DNA from: DASYFG01 sp036498565
Lineage (GTDB): Bacteria; Bacillota; Bacilli; Lactobacillales; Lactobacillaceae
Direction of reading: 5' to 3'
Assembly: GCA_036498565.1 (NCBI GenBank)
Contig: DASYFG010000001.1
Coordinates: 1-64,000, forward strand
DNA: 64,000 bases
The notes beneath the pieces were generated by a model that made no database searches, was not told where the DNA came from, and was given only the letters and a program-made list of their open reading frames with translations. Positions 52,658-61,000 of this stretch are shown piece by piece. Each line of letters opens with the position of its first letter. Position 1 is the stretch's first letter. Both the position numbers and the translations under genes were made by a program.

Positions 52658-53689
52658 CTAAATTTCAGGTAGTTGCACGTCGGTTTCGCTAATGAATTTG
52701 AAACGACGCACGAAGATATAATTAATGATAACAGCAATCACGGCTGGAATGATAACAAATGCTAACAGCACGCGCAAACCAAGCAAAGCACCGGTGGAAT
52801 TTTGCCAAGCAGTCAAAGGACCAATCAAACCAGAGAAGCCAAAGCCGGCTGAGAACGGGGTGCCTTGCATTTGCAAAGCTGCTGCACTGGCGCCGCTCAC
52901 CAAAGCGGCGAGTAGGACGGGGATGAACAATTTTGGTTTAGATAACATGTTGGCCATTTGGATTTTGGGCGAACCCATGAAATGCGCAATCGTGCCACCC
53001 AACGGATTCACGCGCGCACCCATCAAAGCCAAGGTGAAGCTCGCTGCCACAATCCCGGCGTTGGCAGCGCCAGAACCGACACCAGCCAAGCTAATCGCCG
53101 TCGCGACACCCACCGACGACAAAGGCGATACAATCAAGGCGGCAAACAACAATCCCAGCACGCCGCCCATCACCAACGGCGTTAAATGCGTGGCATTCGC
53201 CACACCGACGCCAACCAAATGTTGCAAGGCGGCGACCGGCTTTAAGGTGATAAGACCGATACCACCCGCCACCAGCAAAACAACAAGTGGTTCAACCAGC
53301 ATTTTGAATTGACCAAGACGATTGCCGATTAACAAAACCACGGCGCTCGCCACTAGAATCGTAATCAACATGTTGGTAATAATACCAGTACCGGCAATCA
53401 CCACGCCATTGGCGGTCGCGGTTGTCACGCCACCAGCCACGAAGGCAGCCAAAGCCACCGAGGCGCTATCGACAATATGGAATTTGAGCAAATTTCCCAC
53501 CGCAAACGCCGCAATCACCGGTAACAAACTTTGCACCAGCGCCGTCATGGCAGTGATTTGAGCGACTAACGGACTATGGGGGAACGCCGTGGTCAGCAAT
53601 TGGTTGAGCAGTGCTGAAGGCAGCAGGGCGATGATTACCCCGATGCTTTCACCGTTTAATACGGCGAGTAGAAATTGTTTAACCGTCAT
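52658..53689 (-). CDS. EIIC-like membrane protein (PTS_EIIC_2 family)
   Basis: A 343-residue polytopic protein of about 10 helices, rich in Gly, Ala and Val, ending in basic residues. G-V-G-S-G-A-A-N-A-G and N-P-L-G-G-T-I-A-H-F-M-G-S-P match the PF13303-type EIIC-like proteins, often misnamed toxin regulators. EIIA/EIIB genes are absent, so sugar phosphotransfer is unlikely. The start is ATG 53689, with GGAGAGAAG upstream. Confidence 0.75.
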   Translation of the reverse strand: MTVKQFLLAVLNGESIGVIIALLPSALLNQLLTTAFPHSPLVAQITAMTALVQSLLPVIAAFAVGNLLKFHIVDSASVALAAFVAGGVTTATANGVVIAGTGIITNMLITILVASAVVLLIGNRLGQFKMLVEPLVVLLVAGGIGLITLKPVAALQHLVGVGVANATHLTPLVMGGVLGLLFAALIVSPLSSVGVATAISLAGVGSGAANAGIVAASFTLALMGARVNPLGGTIAHFMGSPKIQMANMLSKPKLFIPVLLAALVSGASAAALQMQGTPFSAGFGFSGLIGPLTAWQNSTGALLGLRVLLAFVIIPAVIAVIINYIFVRRFKFISETDVQLPEI

Positions 53690-53719
53690 AGACTTCTCTC
53701 CTTTTTTAAACAAAAGAAA

Positions 53720-53845
53720 ACCCGCTTGGCTTTTAGCAAACCAAACGGGTGAGAAGTGAGTGAGAAACCTTCTGGCACGCTTGGTCTACTGACCTCACGC
53801 GCAAGAACCCTTACGCGTGAGAACACGTAAAGGCATACCAGCTGT
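53720..53845 (-). ncRNA. Unassigned structured leader with terminator and alternative stems
   Basis: Minus-strand leader of the EIIC-like/permease operon. CTGGTATGC pairs with GCGTGCCAG (53841-53833 with 53780-53772), enclosing CCTTTACGTG/CACGCGTAAGG and GGTC-AGTA-GACC. CTCACGCG also matches CGCGTGAG (53821-53814 with 53801-53794), which excludes the inner stem. A terminator, ACCCGTTTGG... with CCAAGCGGGTTTT, follows at 53751-53720. I do not recognise a known riboswitch or T-box consensus. Confidence 0.6.
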
Positions 53846-54024
53846 TGTTCATTTGTGACAAATTAATGTTTTGCATGAATTCGGTTTCTTTCATTTGATA
53901 ATAATCATTATAACTTTTCTCTCATGTTTGTCAACAAGTAATTTCAAAAACTTTTCAGTTGCCAACCACATAACACTGTGCTATATTTTAGTAAGTAGTC
54001 AGCCACATAAAAAGGAGAAAAAAG

Positions 54025-55089
54025 ATGACAAAAAAAGTATTTACACCTATTCGAGTAGGCAACATGACATTGGATCACCGCTTTGCCATGGCGCCAATGA
54101 CACGTTCGCGCGCCACGTTTGAGGGCGTTCAAACACCTTTGGCGGCTGAGTATTACGGTCAGCGCGCTGCGGATATGGGGTTGGTAATTACTGAAGCGGT
54201 GCAACCTTCTTTGCAGGCACAGGGTAATAACAACACACCTGGTATTTACACGCCAGAACAAGTGGCGGCTTGGCAATCGGTGACTAAAGCGGTCCACGAT
54301 AATGGTGGTTATCTCTTTATGCAAATTCAACATGCTGGTCGCTTAACGCATCCAGAAAATGCTGCACCACGTCCGGCAGCGATTGCACCTTCTGCTGTGG
54401 CGCCTGAGGGTCAAATTTTCACCCCAAATGGTCCGCGTGATGTACCAGTTCCAAATGAAGCAACCAAAGCGGACTTGGAAAATGTCGTTGCTGAATTCCG
54501 CTTGGCTGCCCGTCGTGCGATTGACGCGGGTGCTGACGGCGTTGAAATTCACGGCGGACATAGCTTCTTGTTACACCAATTTTTTGGCGAAACATCCAAC
54601 GTTCGTCAAGACGAATATGGCGGCAGCATTGAAAATCGCATTCGCTTTGTCTTAGAAGTTGTGGCCGCCGTCGTCGATGAAATCGGTGCGGACAAAACAG
54701 CTATTCGTTTATCACCTTTCCATTCACGTTCAACCATTGACGAAGGTGAAAATGGCACCGCTTTGTATGTGTTGCTGATGGAAAAGTTGAATGACATGAA
54801 GTTAGCGTATGTGCACTTGGTTTTGCAAGAAGCAACGGCATTGTTAACGACTTTGCGTGAAAAATTTATTGGGCCATTGGTGGTTAACTTTGAAGGACAA
54901 CCACTAGACATGCGTTTGGAAGCGGTTGAAAGCGGTTTGGTGGACATGCTAACAATCGGTACACTCTCTTTGGCAAATCCTGATTTCGTTGCCCGTGTAA
55001 AAGCGGACGCGCCATTTAATGAACCTGATTTTTCAACGACTTTTGGCAGGGGTGCGCAGGGATATACGGACTACCCAACGCTTGGATAA
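54025..55089 (+). CDS. Old yellow enzyme family NADH:flavin oxidoreductase
   Basis: A 354-residue FMN-dependent barrel enzyme: L-D-H-R-F-A-M-A-P-M-T-R at the N-terminus, Q-I-Q-H-A-G-R, G-A-D-G-V-E-I-H-G-G-H-S-F-L-L-H-Q-F-F and N-R-I-R-F, as in N-ethylmaleimide reductases. It reduces alpha,beta-unsaturated carbonyl compounds. The usual His-x-x-Asn/His pair appears as H-G-G-H. AAGGAGAAAAA precedes the ATG. The MarR gene follows directly and may regulate it. Confidence 0.9.
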   Translation: MTKKVFTPIRVGNMTLDHRFAMAPMTRSRATFEGVQTPLAAEYYGQRAADMGLVITEAVQPSLQAQGNNNTPGIYTPEQVAAWQSVTKAVHDNGGYLFMQIQHAGRLTHPENAAPRPAAIAPSAVAPEGQIFTPNGPRDVPVPNEATKADLENVVAEFRLAARRAIDAGADGVEIHGGHSFLLHQFFGETSNVRQDEYGGSIENRIRFVLEVVAAVVDEIGADKTAIRLSPFHSRSTIDEGENGTALYVLLMEKLNDMKLAYVHLVLQEATALLTTLREKFIGPLVVNFEGQPLDMRLEAVESGLVDMLTIGTLSLANPDFVARVKADAPFNEPDFSTTFGRGAQGYTDYPTLG

Positions 55090-55119
55090 TCAGGTAAAAT
55101 AATGACAGGAGGTGTGCAT

Positions 55120-55563
55120 ATGACACAGGAAAGTTGTATTTCAAACCCGATGAGTAAGGCAATTTTTCAATTAGTTAGTGCTCACCGTAATGTTATTTCA
55201 CGTAAAATTCGGTCTTTGGGTATTTATCCGGGCCAAGAACAAATCTTAATGCAGATTCGGGATTATGGCGAACAGTCTCAAAATGAAATCAAAGAAGCTT
55301 TGGCGATTGATCACTCAACCGTGGCCAAATCCGTCGCGCGTTTGGCGGCGACTGGTTTGGTGCAAAAACAGCAATCCAACGCGGACAAACGGATTTCTCT
55401 AGTCGCATTGACGGATGAAGGGCAAGAAATTTGTCATTCGATGGATACGATTTGGGATGAGGTGGAAAGCGTGGCGACGGCAGGCTTGACGGCGGATGAA
55501 CGCGCGGCATTTTTGGTTTTGGCGCGGCAAATCACGCAAAATCTGACTGACGCGAGCTCTTAA
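55120..55563 (+). CDS. MarR-family regulator
   Basis: A 147-residue protein with the MarR winged helix: Y-G-E-Q-S-Q-N-E-I-K-E-A-L-A-I-D-H-S-T-V-A-K-S-V-A-R-L, then the D-K-R wing (S-N-A-D-K-R-I-S-L-V-A-L-T-D-E-G). There is a Cys near the start (E-S-C-I), so redox sensing is possible. ATG 55120 has AGGAGGTG. Located 30 bases after the old yellow enzyme gene. Confidence 0.9.
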   Translation: MTQESCISNPMSKAIFQLVSAHRNVISRKIRSLGIYPGQEQILMQIRDYGEQSQNEIKEALAIDHSTVAKSVARLAATGLVQKQQSNADKRISLVALTDEGQEICHSMDTIWDEVESVATAGLTADERAAFLVLARQITQNLTDASS

Positions 55564-55587
55564 TCTTGGCTTAAATTGCACGTAATT

Positions 55588-55616
55588 TTGATTTAATGTT
55601 AGAGGACTATTATAAA
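55588..55616 (+). promoter_or_regulatory. Promoter of the candidate sRNA
   Basis: TTGATT (55588-55593), 17 bases, TATAAA (55611-55616). Confidence 0.65.
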
Positions 55617-55621
55617 GTCAT

Positions 55622-55723
55622 GGTTGAAGCACACCCCTTCAACCATAATCATATTCTCCTCTAAACTATTCTCCCAAGATAAGTTCAAAGCGCCGCTGGC
55701 TTAGGTCACGGCGCTTTTTTTGT
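55622..55723 (+). ncRNA. Candidate small regulatory RNA
   Basis: A transcript of about 100 nt from the promoter above would start with a hairpin GGTTGAAG-CACACCC-CTTCAACC, continue with an unpaired stretch holding TTCTCCTCT and ATTCTCCC, and end at the terminator AAAGCGCCG/CGGCGCTTT plus T run (55688-55723). No start codon with ribosome binding site lies inside. C/U-rich single-stranded motifs that can pair with Shine-Dalgarno sequences are typical of RsaE/RoxS-type sRNAs; kinship with these is not shown. Confidence 0.6.
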
Positions 55724-55782
55724 GCACAAAAGCATATCTTTTGACTTTGGTCAGGAAAGGTCTAAAATGGAATATAGATAAA

Positions 55783-55799
55783 GGTCAATAAAGGTCAAA
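55783..55799 (+). promoter_or_regulatory. CtsR operator of clpL
   Basis: GGTCAAT-AAA-GGTCAAA is a near-perfect CtsR heptad repeat (consensus GGTCAAA spaced 3). An extra AAAGGTC lies at 55757. It predicts heat-shock control by CtsR. Confidence 0.85.
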
Positions 55800-55831
55800 C
55801 TTTTAAATAAGGCCGTACAGGAGGTAGAAAC

Positions 55832-57907
55832 ATGGCGAATTATCGGGATCCGTTCGGTGACATGAACGACATTTTTAATCAAATGATGTCACAAATGCAA
55901 GGGGTGAACAGTGAGCGTCGTTACCTAGTTAACGGGCGCGAAGTCAGCCCTGAAGATTTTGCGCGTTATCAACAAACAGGTGAACTGAACAACGCGCAAC
56001 CAACCGCCCAACGATCAAATACGGCGCCACAAGGTGACAATATTTTGACACAACTGGGGCGAAATTTGACGCAAGCGGCGCGTGATGGCGAGCTTGATCC
56101 GGTCATCGGTCGTAACAAAGAAATTCAAGAAACGGCCGAAATTTTGAGCCGACGCACCAAGAATAATCCGGTTTTGGTCGGGGATGCCGGTGTCGGTAAG
56201 ACCGCGGTCGTAGAAGGTTTGGCACAAGCGATTGTGTCCGGTGACGTGCCTGCCGCGATTAAGGACAAAGAAATCATTGCGATTGATTTGTCATCGCTTG
56301 AAGCCGGGACGCAATTCCGTGGCGCTTTTGAAGAAAACATTCAAAAGTTAGTTGATGCGGTCAAAGAAGCCGGCAACGTGATTGTCTTCTTCGATGAAAT
56401 TCACCAAATTATTGGCGCGGGTTCAACCGGCGGGGATAGCGGTTCAAAGGGCTTGGCGGATATTTTGAAGCCGGCGCTGAGTCGGGGTGAATTTACCGTG
56501 ATCGGGGCCACAACGCAAGATGAATACCGCAATACTATCATGAAAAACGCCGCGTTGGCGCGTCGTTTTAACGAAGTGACGGTCAATGCGCCAAGCGCAG
56601 AAGACACCTTTAAAATCTTGCAAGGGGTGCGTGATTTGTACGTCGCTCACCACCACATTGACTTGCCTGATGAGGTTTTGAAGGCGGCGGTGGATTATTC
56701 AATTCAATACATTCCGCAACGTTCTTTGCCCGACAAGGCGATTGATTTGTTGGACATGACGGCCGCGCATTTGAGTGCGCAACACCCGATGCGTGATGTG
56801 GTTAGTTTGGAAAAAGAACTTGCCAAAGCCCGTGAAAATCAAGAAAAAGCGGTCGCCGATGAAGATTTTGAAGCCGCGTTGAAGTTCAAAGAAGAAATTA
56901 AGCGTTTGGAAGCGAGTCTAAAAGCTGGTGACAACAGTGAAAAAGTGGTGGCAACGCCCAATGATGTCGCTCAAAGTGTTGAACGTTTGACCGGTATTCC
57001 GGTTTCACAAATGGGCGCTTCGGACATTGAACGTTTGAAGACAATTAATGAACGGTTGAAGGGACGTGTGATTGGTCAAGATGACGCCGTTGAAGCGGTG
57101 GCGCGCGCTATTCGCCGGAATCGCGCGGGCTTTGATGAAGGGAATCGGCCAATTGGTAGCTTCTTATTTGTCGGACCAACTGGAACTGGAAAGACGGAAT
57201 TGGCTAAGCAATTGGCGCTGGATTTGTTCGGGAATAAAGAAGCGATTATTCGCTTGGACATGAGTGAATACAGCGACCGCACGGCCGTGTCAAAGTTGAT
57301 TGGAACCACAGCCGGCTACGTCGGTTATGACGACAACAGCCACACATTGACCGAACGCGTGCGTCGTAATCCGTATGCGATTGTGTTGTTGGATGAAATC
57401 GAAAAAGCCGACCCACAAGTCTTGACCTTGTTGTTGCAAGTCATGGACGACGGGCGTTTGACCGATGGGCAAGGAAATGTCGTGAACTTCAAGAACACGG
57501 TGTTGATTGCCACGTCAAACGCAGGATTTAGCGACGGTCAAAGTACCGAAACGCCGCTCAAAGACAAGCTGGCACCTTATTTCCGTCCAGAATTCTTGAA
57601 CCGCTTTAATGCGATTGTGGAATTCAAGTCATTGACAAAGGCGGATTTGAAGCAAATTGTTGATTTGATGTTAAGTGACGTGTCAAAGACGTTGGCGAAG
57701 AAAGATTTGACGTTGACGGTGAGCGATGACGCGAAAAATTGGTTGATTGAACAAGGGTACGACGAAGCGCTTGGTGCGCGACCATTGCGTCGTGTGATTG
57801 AGCAACACGTTCGTGACAACGTGACCGATTTCTATTTGGATCACTTGGACGCCAAGGCTTTGCAGGCTGATTTGGTGGACGATGCGATTGTGATTTCGGA
57901 AGTTTAA
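55832..57907 (+). CDS. clpL: ATP-dependent chaperone ClpL
   Basis: A 691-residue HSP100 protein with two AAA+ domains: Walker A G-D-A-G-V-G-K-T (about residue 115) and G-P-T-G-T-G-K-T (about 447), and a UVR-like middle region (D-E-D-F-E-A-A-L-K-F-K-E-E-I). The short Asn/Gln/Met-rich N-terminus and lack of a zinc finger distinguish it from ClpE and ClpC. It disaggregates proteins under heat stress. AGGAGGTAG precedes the ATG; CtsR box upstream. Confidence 0.93.
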   Translation: MANYRDPFGDMNDIFNQMMSQMQGVNSERRYLVNGREVSPEDFARYQQTGELNNAQPTAQRSNTAPQGDNILTQLGRNLTQAARDGELDPVIGRNKEIQETAEILSRRTKNNPVLVGDAGVGKTAVVEGLAQAIVSGDVPAAIKDKEIIAIDLSSLEAGTQFRGAFEENIQKLVDAVKEAGNVIVFFDEIHQIIGAGSTGGDSGSKGLADILKPALSRGEFTVIGATTQDEYRNTIMKNAALARRFNEVTVNAPSAEDTFKILQGVRDLYVAHHHIDLPDEVLKAAVDYSIQYIPQRSLPDKAIDLLDMTAAHLSAQHPMRDVVSLEKELAKARENQEKAVADEDFEAALKFKEEIKRLEASLKAGDNSEKVVATPNDVAQSVERLTGIPVSQMGASDIERLKTINERLKGRVIGQDDAVEAVARAIRRNRAGFDEGNRPIGSFLFVGPTGTGKTELAKQLALDLFGNKEAIIRLDMSEYSDRTAVSKLIGTTAGYVGYDDNSHTLTERVRRNPYAIVLLDEIEKADPQVLTLLLQVMDDGRLTDGQGNVVNFKNTVLIATSNAGFSDGQSTETPLKDKLAPYFRPEFLNRFNAIVEFKSLTKADLKQIVDLMLSDVSKTLAKKDLTLTVSDDAKNWLIEQGYDEALGARPLRRVIEQHVRDNVTDFYLDHLDAKALQADLVDDAIVISEV

Positions 57908-57909
57908 GG

Positions 57910-57941
57910 AAAAAGCGCTACTTTAAGTAGCGCTTTTTTTA
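57910..57941. terminator. Terminator between clpL and the exporter gene
   Basis: AAAAAGCGCTACT-TTAA-GTAGCGCTTTTTTT. The minus-strand gene ends inside it. Confidence 0.9.
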
Positions 57942-58786
57942 TTTGGCCAGCTCATAATGATGACCGAGGCGATGATGAGAATCGCACCAAACATAAACGA
58001 TGGCGTGAGTTTAATTGGGAAAAAGTAATAAGAGTAGATAAAGACAACAATTGGATTAATAGAACGGATGATGTTGGCTTGTGAGAAAGGGATGTATTTA
58101 ATCCCTTCATAGAACAAAATGAGTCCCAGAAAACCACTAAAGAATGCCGAAGCAATCAGAAATTCAATGCCGTCAAACGACTGTGGAATAGGACTTTCTT
58201 GCGTCAGGGTATAAATGCCAATCATAATGGCCGAAATGATCTGATTATAAAACAAAACCACGTTACTATTCTCATTGTGAACCAATTTTTTGGCCAAAGT
58301 ATTCGTGAGTGCAAAGAAAAAAGTGTACGCAAAGGCGAATAAAATGCCAATGGTCAACTCCACAGAATTGTGTGTATTTGCAACGGCAAACGAACCGATG
58401 ATGGCTAATGCAATTGGTAAAAAATCTTTGCGTTGAAAGCGTTCGTTCAACAAAGTGATTGATAATAAAATAGCAAAAACAATATAGAATCGACCAATCA
58501 AACCAACGGTGACCGGATTTAAAATGGATAAACTGTAGTATTGCAAAACGATCCCAAAAGCGTTGGTGATGCCCAGTAGCCAGATTGGCCACCCGATAAT
58601 CCAAGTTAGTTTTTGGCGACGAACGAGCATGTATAATAATGAAAACCCGGCCGCGATTAACGAATTAAATAGACTGGCTTGCAAAGGAGAAAGTGAGCTC
58701 AGCGAAAATTTATTCATGACGGGCGTAATGGCCATGACAAGTACGGATAAAATGTTCAGAATAATCCCTTTTTGACTGTCGCTCAT
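57923..58786 (-). CDS. EamA/DMT-family transporter
   Basis: A 287-residue protein with about 10 membrane helices in two EamA halves (residues 5-135 and 148-280). DMT proteins usually export or import small metabolites. It is last in a minus-strand operon; its ATG overlaps the NUDIX stop by four bases. As the only transporter of the set it may move the product or substrate of the methyltransferase/NUDIX pair. Confidence 0.88.
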   Translation of the reverse strand: MSDSQKGIILNILSVLVMAITPVMNKFSLSSLSPLQASLFNSLIAAGFSLLYMLVRRQKLTWIIGWPIWLLGITNAFGIVLQYYSLSILNPVTVGLIGRFYIVFAILLSITLLNERFQRKDFLPIALAIIGSFAVANTHNSVELTIGILFAFAYTFFFALTNTLAKKLVHNENSNVVLFYNQIISAIMIGIYTLTQESPIPQSFDGIEFLIASAFFSGFLGLILFYEGIKYIPFSQANIIRSINPIVVFIYSYYFFPIKLTPSFMFGAILIIASVIIMSWPNKKSAT

Positions 58787-59193
58787 GATAATAGTCCTAA
58801 GTGCTTAAAAACTTCCGTGTAGACATCGTCTTGGAATGACAATTTTTCTTTTGGAAAATGCACATCGCCGAGTTGACGGTCGATTGTTTCTGAAGTGGCG
58901 GGGATGTCATCAAACGACACGACATCAGCGCTGGTAATAACCGTCACATGTCCAGAAGGCAGTTGATAAAATCCTAAAATTTTGACGTTATTCACATGTG
59001 CGCCGGATTCTTCAAATGACTCGCGAATGGCTGTTTCTTCGATTGTTTCGCCCGGCTCGGTTTTGCCACCAGTCAATTCCCACTTGCGTTTGCGGTTATG
59101 TACGTAGACTAACTGCCCGTTATATTGTTGGACGACTAAAACGGAGTCGAACTTTTCAGGGATTTCGTTGAAGTGGATGATTGTGTCGGTCAT
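58783..59193 (-). CDS. NUDIX hydrolase
   Basis: A 136-residue protein with a full NUDIX box: G-G-K-T-E-P-G-E-T then A-I-R-E-S-F-E-E-S-G-A, which fits G-x5-E-x7-R-E-x-x-E-E-x-G. It hydrolyses a nucleoside diphosphate linked to some group; the substrate is unknown. It overlaps both neighbours by four bases, so all three are translated together. Confidence 0.9.
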   Translation of the reverse strand: MTDTIIHFNEIPEKFDSVLVVQQYNGQLVYVHNRKRKWELTGGKTEPGETIEETAIRESFEESGAHVNNVKILGFYQLPSGHVTVITSADVVSFDDIPATSETIDRQLGDVHFPKEKLSFQDDVYTEVFKHLGLLS

Positions 59194-59921
59194 TGAATTT
59201 TCTCCTTGGTTAGAATGACGTAGCTGTAGAAGCCGATATTGTGATTGATGGCATTGCCAATTTGATCTAATACACTAATCATTTTGAATGAGCGTGACTC
59301 GTGCGGCAAAGCTTTACGAATTTGTGTAAATGTTGTTTGGACAGAAAATCCGTGTTCACGTGCTAAACGACTCAATTGTTGAGTGGTGTATTCTGTTTGA
59401 TAGCCAAATGGCCAACGTTTGGTTAATTGTTTGAAACGGCGGTCCGCAACACCGGCTGATCGTTTGTTGGGCGTCATTAGAATGACTTGGCCACCAACCT
59501 TCAAAGTTCGGTACATTTCATTTAGAGTTTGTTCGGGATTTTGGAAATGTTCAAGTACGCCAAGGGAAATAATTTTGTCAAAAAAGTTGTTATCGTATGG
59601 TAATGTTTCAACCGATCCGAGTGCAAGATGAGCGCTTTTAGGCAATACTTTTTCAGCTTCATCAAGTGCGTTTTGAGAAAAATCCAAACCGTATCCGTTG
59701 ATGGCGTAATGTTCCATTAACTTTGCGAGAACCATGCCATCGCCACAGCCCGCTTCTAATACTGTGTCATTTGTGTGGAATGAAACGCCGTGTGAGACAA
59801 AGGTAGAAACCTTATCTAACGCGCGAACGTGGCGTGAGGCTTCAAAATTATAGGCGTTTTTAGAATCGTGTTTTTCCCAAACGGCGTCCCAATGTGATTT
59901 GTCAGATGTTTTGTAGTCCAT
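59190..59921 (-). CDS. Class I SAM-dependent methyltransferase
   Basis: A 243-residue protein with the SAM motif V-L-E-A-G-C-G-D-G near residue 54, I-I-S-L-G-V-L-E-H-F near 115 and the Rossmann order of UbiE/small-molecule methyltransferases. The start is ATG 59921, with GAAGGAGATT upstream; the frame from 59942 is rejected. It begins two bases after the stop of the 23-codon peptide frame and overlaps the NUDIX gene. Substrate unknown. Confidence 0.88.
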   Translation of the reverse strand: MDYKTSDKSHWDAVWEKHDSKNAYNFEASRHVRALDKVSTFVSHGVSFHTNDTVLEAGCGDGMVLAKLMEHYAINGYGLDFSQNALDEAEKVLPKSAHLALGSVETLPYDNNFFDKIISLGVLEHFQNPEQTLNEMYRTLKVGGQVILMTPNKRSAGVADRRFKQLTKRWPFGYQTEYTTQQLSRLAREHGFSVQTTFTQIRKALPHESRSFKMISVLDQIGNAINHNIGFYSYVILTKEKIQ

Positions 59922-59923
59922 AA

Positions 59924-59995
59924 TCAATCTCCTTCGCGCCAACCGTTAATGTTAAATAGAGCGACAAGAATTGTCTCTAATCGTAATATTGTCAT
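59924..59995 (-). CDS. 23-residue peptide leading the operon (candidate Rgg pheromone)
   Basis: A short frame M-T-I-L-R-L-E-T-I-L-V-A-L-F ending N-G-W-R-E-G-D has AAGAGGAGA at ideal distance, better than most genes here. It is hydrophobic in the middle with charged ends, the style of short hydrophobic peptides (SHP) encoded opposite Rgg regulators. Alternatively it only couples translation to the methyltransferase, whose ribosome binding site lies in its last codons. Expression and export are not shown. Confidence 0.5.
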   Translation of the reverse strand: MTILRLETILVALFNINGWREGD

Positions 59996-60024
59996 GAAAT
60001 TCTCCTCTTAATGTTCGTATTACG

Positions 60025-60077
60025 ATATAATAAATTAAAATGTGAGCTAAATTCTAAAGTGTGCGAAATAAGCACAC
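60025..60077. promoter_or_regulatory. Rgg operator candidate and minus-strand promoter
   Basis: GTGTGC-GAAATAA-GCACAC (60059-60077) is a perfect 6-bp dyad just upstream of the Rgg-type gene. On the minus strand a TATTAT lies near 60030, with no good -35, as expected for a promoter that needs an activator. Confidence 0.5.
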
Positions 60078-60094
60078 ATTAAAAGGTATTTACT

Positions 60095-60946
60095 ATGGAA
60101 TTGGGAGAATTATTAAAAAAATTACGTGTCGAGCGAAATATGTCGCAGAGAGAATTATCACAGGGATTGCTTGAGCGGAGCGCGCTGTCGAGAGTCGAAA
60201 ATGGTACCAGTAATATTTCCGCTGAGACATTACTTTTACTTTTAGGGCGTTTAAACGTAACAGCTGTTGAATTTTTTGCCGATTTAGATTTGGCGGAATA
60301 CAAGCAAAAGCGAGATTATGGTCGAATTTTGTTGAATTCGATGCGTAATGAAGCGGATTATGAAAAATTTCAGCAGGATGTTCGTCAAAAGTATGAAGCA
60401 ACGAACGATTTTTATTACTTCATGCTGGCTGTTAATTCAGAATTAGTTTATGCGAAGAAACACTTTCTATCATTCGACCATTTTGAAAAAGATATTCAAA
60501 TCATAAAAAACTATTTGGACAGCGTGGAAACTTGGACAAGTTGGGAGTTGATGACGTATACGAATATTATGTATGTGTTTGATAATCGTTATATTGAAAA
60601 CGTTCATGATTATGTTTTATGGGGAATTGAGCGATTGCCGTATAAACAAAGTCAACGGAATGTGTATCGCTTAAATTATGCAAATAATGCGCTTGTATTG
60701 GCTGTTGAACGTGGGCATTATGACTATTTTGAACGTTATTTGCGGGCGTTGGAGAATAGTGTGAACAATGCGACTGATATTTATGCGCGCATGATGATCA
60801 AATTTTTTGAAAATATTTACGCCTATGTTCATCACGGTCAACAAGCCCAACACATGGCTGAAATTCAAGAAGTCATCCAATTATTTAAAGCTTATGATTT
60901 TCAGGATGAAGTTGATGAATTGGAGTATTTGCTCACCAAAATTTAA
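60095..60946 (+). CDS. Rgg/GadR/MutR-type regulator
   Basis: A 283-residue protein: XRE HTH at residues 1-60 (L-L-K-K-L-R-V-E-R-N-M-S-Q-R-E-L-S-Q-G, then S-A-L-S-R-V-E-N-G), followed by a long TPR-like helical domain as in Rgg peptide-binding regulators. The Cys found in redox-type Rgg proteins is not seen. AAAAGG lies before the ATG. Divergent from the peptide-methyltransferase-NUDIX-EamA operon, which it probably controls. Confidence 0.85.
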   Translation: MELGELLKKLRVERNMSQRELSQGLLERSALSRVENGTSNISAETLLLLLGRLNVTAVEFFADLDLAEYKQKRDYGRILLNSMRNEADYEKFQQDVRQKYEATNDFYYFMLAVNSELVYAKKHFLSFDHFEKDIQIIKNYLDSVETWTSWELMTYTNIMYVFDNRYIENVHDYVLWGIERLPYKQSQRNVYRLNYANNALVLAVERGHYDYFERYLRALENSVNNATDIYARMMIKFFENIYAYVHHGQQAQHMAEIQEVIQLFKAYDFQDEVDELEYLLTKI

Positions 60947-60965
60947 ATTTATCCGCTTTCAACGC

Positions 60966-60994
60966 TTGCCAAAACCAAAACGGGCTGTTATAGT
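60966..60994 (+). promoter_or_regulatory. Promoter of the T-box leader
   Basis: TTGCCA (60966-60971), 17 bases, TATAGT (60989-60994), also preceded by TGT as extended -10. Confidence 0.7.
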
Positions 60995-61000
60995 AATCCA

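Noticed and set aside
52725..53312. 195-codon plus-strand frame opposite the EIIC-like gene
   Set aside because: Antisense to a membrane protein gene; Lys/Ala/Pro-rich low-complexity product, no SD.
53720..53845. T-box or lysine riboswitch as identity of the EIIC-operon leader
   Set aside because: No GGGTGG-type antiterminator core, and the lysine-box signatures are absent.
55832..57907. ClpE or ClpC
   Set aside because: No N-terminal zinc finger and no Clp-N repeat domain; the length and Asn/Gln/Met-rich start fit ClpL.
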